DNA of 64,000 nt. Origin: Toxotes chatareus (Eukaryota; Chordata; Actinopteri; Toxotidae). Positions 24,200 to 33,350 of this stretch are shown in pieces; the stretch's first letter is position 1; every line of letters begins with the position of its first letter. Below the pieces are notes generated by a model. The model saw only the letters and a list, made by a program, of their open reading frames with translations, had not been told where the DNA came from and searched no databases. The stretch lies in the NCBI GenBank assembly GCA_016801885.1, contig CM028884.1, positions 9,304,181-9,368,180 of the forward strand, given 5' to 3'. A program made the translations under genes and the position numbers.

Positions 24200-24432
24200 A
24201 TTCGCCGAGAAATTCACGGATCGGACGCGACCCCCGCTGCACCCATGTTGGAGGTGGAGCTTCAAACGCCAGCCCGGTTCCGCTCTCGCTGGTGTGTGTC
24301 TGCCCTCGCCAGTGCGATCGTCCGATACGGGGAGGAATGAAAGAGCAGGGCCCCCCCGCTGAGGAAGTGCGATGATAACATAACAGCAACCAGACTACAA
24401 CATTCGTCCGCGTCTTCACTCCCTGGACCGCG
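24200..24432 (+). promoter_or_regulatory. lpcat2: lpcat2 promoter / 5' leader, CpG-rich
   Basis: Locally GC- and CpG-rich compared with flanking spacer (many CG dinucleotides between about 24205 and 24440), abutting coding exon 1. Typical of a TATA-less vertebrate promoter. An upstream ATG at 24337 in the same frame stops at 24375, giving a 12-codon upstream ORF if it is inside the transcript. Confidence 0.5.
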
Positions 24433-24543
24433 ATGCCGCCGCAACGAGTATTCGCCCTACCGAGGCAACAATCTCTGCTCCTGCCTGCGGTCATCAACCC
24501 GTTTGTGCAGGACACAAAACTAACCAAAGCCGCTATCATTAAA
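24433..24543 (+). CDS. lpcat2: lpcat2 coding exon 1
   Basis: Residues 1-37, cytosolic N-terminus ending NPFVQDTKLTKAAIIK, which resembles the human PNPFVQQT segment. Donor GTGAGT, phase 0. Shorter than the human N-terminus. Confidence 0.88.
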
Positions 24544-27500
24544 GTGAGTATGGTATTATAAATTTAATGGACATGCTTTTGAAGAATGGTCTACGGTCAT
24601 GGAAACACGGCGCACACCGCAGTGTTTCATCCGATGTGTGAGATAACACCCACTGGCTGCGGTGTCAACCAGGGCCTATAATCTTCTCCAACCAGGCTTT
24701 CACAATCGGCTTGCAACGCCTCGTTATATGCGGCACAAACAATAGGAGCCCTTGTGTGCTTTCTAGAAAGTCGTTCAGTTGATGTGGATTTCCACAATGC
24801 TGCATATTTCTGCTCTGTGGAATGTTAAAAGCCAGGCTGTAGTTGACTCTGACAGCAGCCTTCCCTTTATGGTATGGGCCTACACTGAACTGATGGTGTA
24901 TGTATGTACCCCTCTCCATGCAGTGTGTCCTCCTGGGAATCTTCCTGGTCCCTCTTCGCGCCATCCTGCTGTCCCTGGTTCTCATGGTGACATGGCCAGT
25001 GGCTGTCATAATAACCTTCAGGCATCCTTTGAAGGGAGCTGTGGAGCCAATGACAGGCTGGAGACGGTAACTAGGATACAAACAGCACCTCACAGCACCA
25101 CAGCCTCCCACAGGGCTGCCCAGGCCTCAGGGGGCACCCGGTCCCAGACTGCCATCAAAGGCCACGGCCTTTTGGATATCAGACACACACAAATTTTAAA
25201 TCACTTAAAAACTTAGCTCTGCATTTATGACATCTGTTTTGTATACATTCACATTAAATGCATTTTTTTTTTACCTTGTTTACTCAAAATCAGAAACCCA
25301 GCTGATGTTTTTTTTTACTTCCTTCAACCTACTTATTTAAGTTTAACCTACAAAGAGGGAGCTGGCTACTGCACCTGTTCTTTTACTGCATTAAATAGTT
25401 AATTTTGCTAAAGCAAGAAGTAGCAGAATCAGTGTGTTAGCTGGGTTCATAAACTGGACAGTAAAACACAGCAAAGGCAGCATATTCTCAAAATAATAGC
25501 TCCTGACATGACTTGAAGAATGTGCAGCTGCTTGCACTTCTGCCGAATCATGCTTCTCTAGATCATATCTGCACCACGAGTATTACTGCAGCTCAGTTCC
25601 CCTCAGTTCTCAGAAAAGAAAGAGTCAGTGGTAATGCGTGTGCGTGGGGGGGGTTTAGGGAACTGAAATAGTGATTTATCCTTTTTAAAAACCAACCAAA
25701 TATCTATTATCTAATGCAGCGTTCTCAAACTTTTTCTGACATATGTCCCCCCCACCACACAATTTTTATCAATCATTAACAATGATGGGTGAAGCGACTG
25801 ATAAGAAAGCGAGACAAGTTGAATTTCAAACAAATAAATGTCAGCACAATAGCATCAGCAACTCTTGTTTCTCTACATGAGTCATGTTCATTCAACTTAG
25901 TTTCACTCCCTGATCTAATGCCTATTTTTATCAGTACGTAAATTTATAAATGGGCAATCCAGTGGGACTTTATTAACACTGTATGTCCATTTAAGGTATT
26001 TAACATATCATAATTTTTATACTGACATATTAAATGTAAAGTGTCTTGCAGTGGGACAGCGTTGTAAAATAATGTAGTATTTTAAACTGTTCAGTTGTGT
26101 AGATTGTAGGGGTGGAGTGCACAGTTCACAACAATATTCTTGTGACCTTAGACCACAGCTCTGTGACAGAAATAAGAGGAAGCTTATCTGGTCAACTTCT
26201 GACTTCACTCACCCTCAATGGCTGTGAACAGCCTCTCAGGGTGGTTCAAGCACTGAAGCTCAGTTTCCACAATGAAAGGATTAGTAATAGTAAAAATGAC
26301 TGAAAATATGAAAGACTTGCATTGCAGATCCTACAGAGAACCAAAGTCCAAATGTGCCGACCTGTGTGGTTTTCAACCACTTTCAGCTCATTGGTTTCTG
26401 GTTTGCCAGTCAGTATTAGTTCGAGCAGATCTCACTTACCCATGCGTACAAAAGTGTGTGAAGCCACTCTCAGCTCACACATTGTATGCTCCTTGCCCAG
26501 TGCAGAATGGTGAAAAGGCAAAGTAAAGGGGCATAAAGACCAGTACATTTTGGACTTGTGTTAGACTTGTGGTTAAAAAGGAAAAAAACAAAAAACTCCA
26601 AATTCACGCCCATGTTGCTCTGAAACTTCTGCATATTTAAGCTGATAATATCTCATTCATAATAATTTTATAAGCTAATAATATATCAAGATGTTGTTGA
26701 TTCTTTGTTAAAACTGCTTTACATGGTATTAAGCTCTCTGCCCCATTGAGCAGAAAGAGCAATGTAGCTTTGAATATTCCTAGGTTTGTATACTACAAAA
26801 GCTTCAAAAGTTCCACGTCACCATTGATCACTTTGTCATAGTGTCTCAATCTACAACATACTACGACTTCCTACCCTTCCTTTAGACTATGAGGAAGTAG
26901 CCGGTCGAGGGAAACTTCTTTGCAATTTCAGGGTTACAGAAAAGTACAAAATGGTGCAACTCTTCCTGTTACTGAAATCTTAAGTCAGTCCATTTGTTTA
27001 AAAAAAAAAAAAAGAAATACTGACACATTGTATCATGTTGTCACCCCTAGATTCATGTGTCGGAAGATGATGGCTGCCTTGGGGAGGACTTATTACTTCT
27101 GCATGGGCTTCAGAGTGGTGGTTAAGGGCAAGCAAGTCCACAGCAATGAGGCCCCCATCCTGGCTGTAGCCCCCCACTCCACCTTTTTCGATGGGATTGT
27201 GTGCATTGTTGCAGGCCTACCCTCCACCGTGTCCCGTGTCGAGAATCTGGCTACGCCCATCTTTGGCAGTGAGACACTTTTTGTTTGTGTCTTTGTTGTG
27301 TCAGTACAGGGAAGTTGGTGTGTGTTTGTGGGGGCTTTCTTACTCTCTCAAACTCCAGTATTTGTGTGTTTGTGTGAAAATACACAGAGATTTATCTGAG
27401 TGTACACTTTCAAACCCTCTTTGTAAATTGTACTTAATTGCAAAGGTCTTTTAAGACGCTTGATGCAAAGTCATTGTCCTGTGCTGCCAATAGGATATCA

Positions 27501-30500
27501 TTCAGTCCAACACTGTGGAAATCCCATTGACATAGACCTTTTTCAGTCAATGTAACGTTTACAAATGTGCTTTGTAATGTAAAAGCTATATGGTATATTT
27601 CATCCATTTTTACAAAAAACAATCAGTATTTTCCTCTTCAAAGTGTGTACAGTATGTGAACATACAGTTATGTGTTTTGCTCTCTCTGAAGGGTTTGTGC
27701 GCTGTCTCCAGCCAGTGCTGGTGTCCAGACAGGACCCAGACTCACGGAAGAATACAATCCAAGAGATTGACAGCAGAGCCAAGTCAGGAGGCCGCTGGCC
27801 ACAGGTCTGTGACAACACACAACACAACAAAGAAAACATCCACACAGACTATCACCTTAGACTACTGCATAGTTGCTGAGAAAACATGTCAGCTTGTCAG
27901 CTAAGAAAACATTTGCTTTGTTCCTCAGGTTCTGATATTTCCAGAGGGAACATGTACAAATCGCTCATGTCTTATCACTTTCAAACAAGGTAAGATATAA
28001 AATTGAAATTCCATGTAATATATTGTAAATGTAAGCTGTAGTCTTTTGCAACAAAGCATACTAAAGACATGGAAAATGATAACAGGCAAAAACAAAAAAA
28101 TACAAACAACTATTTAACAAATATAACATTTTAATCTGTTTCTTACATCTAGCATTTCCATTTCACATGTATATAATTCACTGAGCAGAGAGGCTACACA
28201 ACAAAACACTTCATATTACACAGCGTTGACTTGTTAATTGAAGTACACAAAACTGGTTGATGGGGATGTCTATTTAGCTTTCATTTGTTTTGAATGAGAA
28301 ATTACAGTTATCATGTTTTTATTTTTTCTATTCATACTGTGTGTGTTCCCACTCCACCTCTAGGTGCCTTTATCCCAGGAGTCCCTGTGCAGCCTGTGAT
28401 TATGAGGTATCCTAACAAACTGGTGAGTTATTGTGTTTGTCATACAGCATTAATATATTTCACCTCACGTCCTGAGAGCCAAATATGTTGATGCCACACT
28501 GTGCTCTAACAGTTTGCACAACAGTTAAATATATATAGAGGCAGAGGCAAATGAACGATACAACCTGGTAGTATATACACACTACTCAACCACGGGTTTA
28601 CTTCCTTCCATGCAAAACACATGGTTTATCAGTAAACCATATCTGCGACACTTTTAGGTGCTGCTAGCATCCTTTTATATTCGCCATTTCAGTTGTTTAG
28701 TTTTGCTGACTGAACCACCAACAGACTTTTGAATGCAGTCCTTCATAAAGGCAAACTGACAGCGACACAAGAAGCTTAGCTGTATCACACACCTACCATC
28801 TAATGTCCCATCCTACTATACAACTGTGTTTTATGAAGCTTTATGTATTCCCCTCTGTTTTATCCTCCAGGATACAGTGACTTGGACTTGGCAGGGTTTC
28901 AGCTCGTAAGTATGTCTTCTGCAGTTGTGCATCTTGAGCAGTTTCTCATGTTTCACCTGTAGTAGTGAAGGTGGTGTCTGCTCCTACTTTTTCTTAGACA
29001 GTAAACACTATTAAAACACAGTAGCATTATTGCCTTGTACTGCAACAACTGCTGGTATAAGTGAAACAACATATGTAACCAGACTTTGCTTGTATTATGT
29101 GCAGGAAGACACTGCTTCTTCTAACCCTGTGCCAGTTGTACACCACAGTAGAGATAGAGGTAACAGGCATTCTGTTTGCTTCATCTAATGACCAAACTTG
29201 GTTTTGTTCTGTTAGATTTTGTAAAATGGTTTTACATTAACTTAAAAATGCATTTAATGTAAAGAAGTTGTAAATTAAGAGGCATTTTTACATTTCATTT
29301 ATTATCATTTATGTATACAAATTGATGTGAATTCCAGTGGTTGTATAGAGCACCTTGTTTAGGAGACCATATGAAATCCATTTAAATAATTTCAGCTTTA
29401 CTGGTAGTATCAGTACCACTCTGCTATCGCTGGTGAAATATAGTTGGATGTTATGCTACACTCAAAGGTACTATATCAACTGAAGGAGGCGATGTGTTTT
29501 CTGCTTGAGGGGATTTGGTTGCTACACAGAGGTTTAGGAGTTCACTTTCTGCTTGACCTTTCTTGTGGCCCCTTTTTATCTGTTTTCTCTACCTTCCAGT
29601 TCCTACCACCACATATCCCCACAGAAGAAGAGAAGAAAAGCCCGGCTCTGTTTGCCAACAGAGTCCGAGAAACTATGGCCAGGTAAGTAAAGTCACTGGT
29701 CTTAAGTGCACAGTCCATTGTTGAGCATGCAGCAGAGCAAAGTACAGCAAAAGTATATGTGCTTATGCAAGTGACAAATACAATGTTAAATGTATGGAGA
29801 ACATGTAAGCTGAGGAAACCAATAATTTGTGTCCTGCTGCATCCACCTTTTTACAAACATCACAAGCATTTCAGCTGAAAACTGCATGTGCAAACTGTTT
29901 ACAGGGCTTTGGGAGTGCCAACAACAGACCACACATATGAAGACTGCCGCCTAATGATCTCGGCTGGCGAACTAACACTGCCCATGGAGGCTGGCCTGGT
30001 TGAGTTCACCAAAATTAGCCGCAAACTCCAGTAAGAACATCTCATTTAAGTCCACTGTCTGTCACCGGGCAGTGAAATTATGACTGACAAATACTGCTTG
30101 AAAGGTTAGTTCAGTATGACATACACCTTCCTCATTATACCCTGCTCACTTAGACTGAAGTGGGACAATGTGAGGAAAGAACTGGAAGGCTTTGCCTCTA
30201 TGGCCAGTTCCTGTAAGGGAGGACGGATCACCATTGAGGAGTTTGCCGGGTTCCTGAAGCTACCTGTCAGCTCAGCCCTTGAGGAACTGTTTGCGCTGTT
30301 TGACAGGGTGAGACACACGTGTCATATATAAAATACTTTCTTTCCTAATAATTTTTAGGGGTGACATGGTGGTTAGCACTTTTGTCTCATAGCAAGACGG
30401 TTTTGTGTGGAGTTTGCATGTTCTCCCCACGTGCTTGCGTGGGTTCCCTCTGGGTACTCTGGCTTCCTCCCATAGTCAGAAGACATGCATTTCAGGTTAA

Positions 30501-32226
30501 CTCAGTGCTTCTCAATTACTTTCTGTTACACCTCCCCAGGAAGAAGAAAACATAAATATAATGGTTGGCAACATAACAATTTTAATATTTACAGCATTGC
30601 ATGCATATTACAATGCTGCATATCATGTGTACCAATGAAAGTAAAATAGGGACGGCATCATACTGTGGGTTCAGTATTTATACAAAGTAAACTATGATCA
30701 AAGCAGTTTGGCCTCAGTCCCTGGTATGTCCGCAAGAGGTCCGAGCAGGAAGAGAGGACTGAAAGCATAAAACAGCCTCTAACATGCAGTCCAGTGAGCA
30801 AAAAAGGAATGCTTTTTCCTCAGAATATGTATGCTTCATAGTTTTGCATTAATAGAGAATTGCTATTACCATCACTCATGCTTTTGTCATTGCCGTTTGG
30901 GTTAATGTGTAACCTTTTAAATTCCACATACTCCCGTTAACATTAAAAACCGCTGATATTAGACAAATGTCCATGTTTGTAAGCAATAAAGGGCAAAGTG
31001 CTGTCCATCATAAAAATTTGTGCATTTAACTCAAATGTTTTTGTTGCTGTCGCTTTAACCTCGCCTAGAATGGAGATGGCACTATAGACTTCAGAGAGTA
31101 CGTCATCGGTGTGACCATCTTGTGTCGACCAGCTAACACTGAAGACGTTCTTCGAATGGCTTTTCAGGTAGCACACAAATGTTTTGATATCACTCTGCTT
31201 CTATGCAGGGTCTGCAGGAAAATACAGAACTATATTTGGTAAAAAAAAATATGACAAATGAACAAATTAAAATAATAAATATATGTGTGTATATCTACTG
31301 TTTTCATGTTTACTTTTAATACAAAAATGAGGGCAATATTAATTTTCCAATGAAGAGAAGTAGGTTTTAAAAGGATTAAATTTAAGATAAATCATCCTGC
31401 GCTACCTTTAGTTGAAATTAGAGCAGAGCAGAGAGTAGTAGTGTTACTGCAGGAAGAACAGAGGCAGCATTCACAGAGGCTTGGGTAATGTCAAGTTAAC
31501 TATGCATGTCTGTTGTGGAGAGCATGGAGTCATTTTGCTGGCCATAAGGACAAATGTGGTTTTGGACAAACAGTTCTGGTGTTTATGTAATTGTGACTGG
31601 AAAGCAAGCATTAAGTTCCCCAACTATCCATATTCACACCTTAAATAACCTTTATTTTTCCTGAATGTGCAAACACTTGAAAGGCAAATCACAGATTTCT
31701 CTCCTGCAGCTGTTTGACACAGATGAGGATGAGAAAATCACCCGAGAGGAGTTTACTGCTCTGCTGCGCTCCACTCTGGGTGTGTCAGATCTAAACATGG
31801 CCAAGCTTTTCAAGGAGATTGATGCTGACAGCTCCGGTTTCATCACCTTCAGTGAGTAGACGTTGCCTTAAGACAAAGGCCTAACGGCAAGCTACATTTT
31901 GATCTTTCAACCTCCTTTTGTCTTTCTACCAATATATTATGAAATGGGAATATGTGCAGTAAATAGATGCACACAGTATTTTATCCTTATCATTATCCCA
32001 AGCTGCACTGTTTCTTAATGCTCCTCTCTGTGCCTGTGATTCTTCAGATGAATTTCAAGCCTTTGCTATGACCCACCCAGAGTACGCCAAGCTCTTCACC
32101 ACCTATCTGGAGCTTCAGAGATATCAGGCAATCCAGGAGGCAAGGCCAGGTGACCTGGAACTGGCTGGTCAGACCAGTTTAGGGGAGCAACAGGAAGACA
32201 GCACCTCTGACAAGAAAGATGACTGA
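24433..32226 (+). CDS. lpcat2: lpcat2: lysophosphatidylcholine / lyso-PAF acyltransferase 2, 14 coding exons, 525 aa
   Basis: Membrane enzyme of ER and lipid droplets. It re-acylates lysophosphatidylcholine and acetylates lyso-PAF to platelet-activating factor (established for mammalian LPCAT2). Join: 24433-24543, 24924-25066, 27051-27268, 27692-27804, 27929-27989, 28364-28422, 28871-28905, 29105-29159, 29600-29682, 29905-30030, 30154-30307, 31069-31167, 31710-31851, 32048-32226 (1578 nt, frame closed). The start is the first ATG after an in-frame TGA at 24373. Visible: a hydrophobic anchor at about 38-68; acyltransferase motif I HSTFFD at 127-132; PVLVSR; motif III EGTCTN at 201-206; and FIPGVPVQPV. 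EF-hand loops lie at 385-396 and 422-433, and a third loop at 457-468 looks intact. The tail ends SDKKDD, like human LPCAT2 (544 aa). HSTFFD and the mmp2/slc6a2 flanks favour lpcat2 over lpcat1. Confidence 0.97.
24544..24923 (+). other. lpcat2: lpcat2 intron 1
   Basis: 380 nt, GC-balanced, no features recognised. Confidence 0.85.
24924..25066 (+). CDS. lpcat2: lpcat2 coding exon 2 (membrane anchor)
   Basis: Residues 38-85. Long hydrophobic stretch CVLLGIFLVPLRAILL and onward, then EPMTGWRR, matching the human membrane hairpin and ITGWRR. Phase 2 donor GTAACT. Confidence 0.93.
25067..27050 (+). other. lpcat2: lpcat2 intron 2
   Basis: 1.98 kb. A stretch at about 25719-25760 (GCGTTCTCAAACTTTTTCTG, then a C run) resembles the end of hAT-type miniature elements. 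Otherwise AT-rich; ends with poly(A) at 27001 before the acceptor. Confidence 0.85.
25717..25765. repeat. hAT-like miniature-element end (relic)
   Basis: CAGCGTTCTCAAACTTTTTCTG followed by a C-rich run is like the CAGNGNTTCTCAA termini of teleost hAT-derived miniature elements. The other terminus was not found. Confidence 0.3.
27051..27268 (+). CDS. lpcat2: lpcat2 coding exon 3 (acyltransferase motif I)
   Basis: Residues 85-158. Contains the catalytic HX4D motif HSTFFD followed by GIVCIVAGLPS. 218 nt; acceptor CCCCTAG, donor GTGAGA. Confidence 0.96.
27269..27691 (+). other. lpcat2: lpcat2 intron 3
   Basis: 423 nt, GT-rich near its start; nothing recognised. Confidence 0.85.
27692..27804 (+). 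CDS. lpcat2: lpcat2 coding exon 4
   Basis: Residues 158-195: RFVRCLQPVLVSRQDPDSRKNTI, acyltransferase motif II region. The acceptor is CTGAAG rather than a CAG/TAG, but the frame and homology (human RLLRAVQPVLVSR) require it. Confidence 0.94.
27929..27989 (+). CDS. lpcat2: lpcat2 coding exon 5 (motif III EGTCTN)
   Basis: Residues 196-216: VLIFPEGTCTNRSCLITFKQ, the glycerophosphate-binding motif III. 61 nt, phase 1 out. Confidence 0.96.
27990..28870 (+). other. lpcat2: lpcat2 introns 5 and 6 (flanking exon 6)
   Basis: Two introns (27990-28363 and 28423-28870) of AT-rich sequence without recognised features. Confidence 0.8.
28364..28422 (+). CDS. lpcat2: lpcat2 coding exon 6 (motif IV)
   Basis: Residues 216-235: GAFIPGVPVQPVIMRYPNKL, motif IV of the AGPAT/LPCAT family. 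59 nt, donor GTGAGT. Confidence 0.96.
28871..28905 (+). CDS. lpcat2: lpcat2 coding exon 7 (35-nt microexon)
   Basis: Only 35 nt, encoding DTVTWTWQGFS, identical in position to human DTVTWTWQGY. Acceptor CCTCCAG, donor GTAAGT, phase 2. Confidence 0.93.
29105..29159 (+). CDS. lpcat2: lpcat2 coding exon 8
   Basis: Residues 247-265: KTLLLLTLCQLYTTVEIE, aligned with human LCMLTFCQLFTKVEVE. 55 nt. Confidence 0.93.
29160..29599 (+). other. lpcat2: lpcat2 intron 8
   Basis: 440 nt, AT-rich; nothing recognised. Confidence 0.85.
29600..29682 (+). CDS. lpcat2: lpcat2 coding exon 9
   Basis: Residues 266-293: FLPPHIPTEEEKKSPALFANRVRETMA. Matches human FMPVQVPNDEEKNDPVLFANKVR. 83 nt, phase 2 out. Confidence 0.95.
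29905..30030 (+). CDS. lpcat2: lpcat2 coding exon 10
   Basis: Residues 293-335: ALGVPTTDHTYEDCRLM then AGELTLPMEAGLVEFTK, strongly conserved with LPCAT2. 126 nt. Confidence 0.96.
30154..30307 (+). CDS. lpcat2: lpcat2 coding exon 11
   Basis: Residues 335-386: LKWDNVRKELEGFASMA, CKGGRITIEEFAGFLKLP, up to the first two residues of EF-hand loop 1. Donor taken as AGG|GTGAGA so that the loop reads DRNGDG. Confidence 0.95.
30359..30502 (+). mobile_element. dispersed teleost repeat (SINE/MITE-like), internally deleted
   Basis: GGTGACATGGTGGTTAGCAC ... GTGTGGAGTTTGCATGTTCT ... TGGCTTCCTCCCATAGTC ... AGACATGCAT is a very common fish interspersed repeat. The middle part expected between CAAGACGG and TTTTGTGTGG (the GGGTTCGAATCC region) is missing, so this is a deleted copy. 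Confidence 0.6.
30502..30565 (+). mobile_element. hAT-type miniature element relic
   Basis: CAGTGCTTCTCAATTACTTT, then CTGTTACACCTCCCC and AGGAAGAAG, resembles the 5' end of teleost hAT-derived MITEs with CAGNGGTTCTCAA termini. Directly abuts the preceding repeat. Confidence 0.4.
31069..31167 (+). CDS. lpcat2: lpcat2 coding exon 12 (EF-hand 1)
   Basis: Residues 387-419. Completes the calcium loop DRNGDGTIDFRE with all canonical ligand positions. 99 nt, phase 0-0, so skipping would keep frame. Confidence 0.95.
31168..31709 (+). other. lpcat2: lpcat2 intron 12
   Basis: 542 nt, AT-rich; no features recognised. Confidence 0.85.
31710..31851 (+). CDS. lpcat2: lpcat2 coding exon 13 (EF-hands 2 and 3)
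   Basis: Residues 420-467. EF loop 2 is DTDEDEKITREE. Further on DADSSGFITF plus NE from exon 14 makes a third EF-type loop. 142 nt, donor GTGAGT. Confidence 0.95.
32048..32226 (+). CDS. lpcat2: lpcat2 coding exon 14 (terminal)
   Basis: Residues 467-525: FAMTHPEYAKLFTTYLELQ, an acidic/polar tail, and the end TSDKKDD then TGA at 32224-32226. The human protein ends with the same KKDD. Confidence 0.96.
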
Positions 32227-32949
32227 GATGGACGAAAATCGTAAACCCTGACTGACAGAAAACTGTATTCACTGCACTGAGAAAGAAAAGGCAGCAACTT
32301 TTAGCAAATTCAAGTCGTTTGCTACAGCAGAGCCATATTTGCATTGGTCGTGTGCTTGCATTTTCTAGACATGGTTTTTAGAGTGCGTATATTTTCGATT
32401 TTAGTGCCTTATAGAGATTTTAAAGAACAGCTCCCCAAGTCACTGCACAACAAATGTCTTACTGAAGACTATTTCCATCTGTAAAGTTTGGTCTGTGTGT
32501 GCATGTGTGTGTGTCTGTGTATGTGTGTGCTTTTGTTACGTGTCCTGTGGGAGGGGGTTAGTCAAGCTTGACATGAATATGTCAGAAAATCCAGTGTTTC
32601 AATTAACTGTCCAGACCCTGTGGTCTTTGGAGTTCTAATGTTAGTAACGTGTTTTACGAGATCTGTAAATATTTTCTCCAGATCACCTTGAACTGCCTCG
32701 CCATGTTTTTGACTTGGATACACCATTCTCTGTAGCCTGAGCTTACCCTTGCTTGGACTTAGGTGAACGTAGATTTGCGTACCTCCTCCTTTGTCTTTGT
32801 GGTCTTCTGTAAACGAGTGGAAAAATTGCCAAACCAACACCTTTTTAAATATAAGCATAAGAGTCCTCATGCTTCTGTGTTGCTGTATAATTAGTCTACA
32901 GTAAGCTTTATTAAGATCTTTCCAATCTGGCAACATGCAGATGTTCTGT

Positions 32950-32955
32950 ATTAAA
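32950..32955 (+). terminator. lpcat2: lpcat2 candidate proximal polyadenylation signal ATTAAA
   Basis: Common variant hexamer about 725 nt after the stop, followed by GT-rich sequence (ATGCTGTGTATT). Confidence 0.4.
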
Positions 32956-33326
32956 GCTATGTCTACCAAGAGCATACATGCTGTGTATTACACTTTTTTC
33001 CAGCGCTCAGGGACACAGACCATGTAAGACGGCTGTATAATTAGCCAGAGGTTTGCTTTGCATGTGTATCTATTTGCATTTCTACTGAAGATTGTTTTGC
33101 TGAGACAGCAGCACATCTACGCAGCTTTAAGATTACTAAAGCAAATCAGCCATTGAAAATAGGGCAATTTGTGAGCAAAAAGGCAACAGGGCTTCTTCAC
33201 AACAGTATATTCCAGTGGGGTATGCTTTCAGATTAACTAGCAGCACTGTTATTTATTTAGCAGGGTGGATTGCAATTATGTGATTTTTTTTTCTTTTTTG
33301 TTAACTCTGCAAAGTTTGCTTTTTAA

Positions 33327-33332
33327 AATAAA
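33327..33332 (+). terminator. lpcat2: lpcat2 candidate distal polyadenylation signal AATAAA
   Basis: Canonical hexamer about 1.1 kb after the stop, followed by TTTATGTGTTTTTATAT, a U/GU-rich downstream element. Confidence 0.5.
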
Positions 33333-33350
33333 AAAGCAGTTTTAACTCTT

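Larger units (their letters stand above)
30308..31068 (+). other. lpcat2: lpcat2 intron 11
   Basis: 761 nt, half of it occupied by dispersed-repeat relics at 30359-30560 or so; the rest is AT-rich. Confidence 0.85.
32227..33350 (+). other. lpcat2: lpcat2 3' untranslated region
   Basis: AT-rich region after the stop. Two possible ends: ATTAAA at 32950-32955 (short form) and AATAAA at 33327-33332 (long form). A (GT)-rich run lies at about 32494-32530. A 137-codon antisense ORF at 32562-32975 overlaps it and is discussed under findings. Confidence 0.65.

Noticed and set aside
24045..24539. 164-codon minus-strand open frame over the lpcat2 promoter and exon 1
   Set aside because: Open because the region is CpG-rich; the composition is irregular, there is no recognisable domain, and it overlaps lpcat2 exon 1 antisense.
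27692..27804. lpcat2 exon 4 acceptor as a sequencing error because of CTGAAG
   Set aside because: AG is still the acceptor, the frame closes exactly, and the protein matches the LPCAT family across the junction.
30359..30502. Functional tRNA gene suggested by GTGGTTAGCAC
   Set aside because: Only an A-box-like start is present; the B-box region is deleted and the sequence continues as a known type of dispersed fish repeat.
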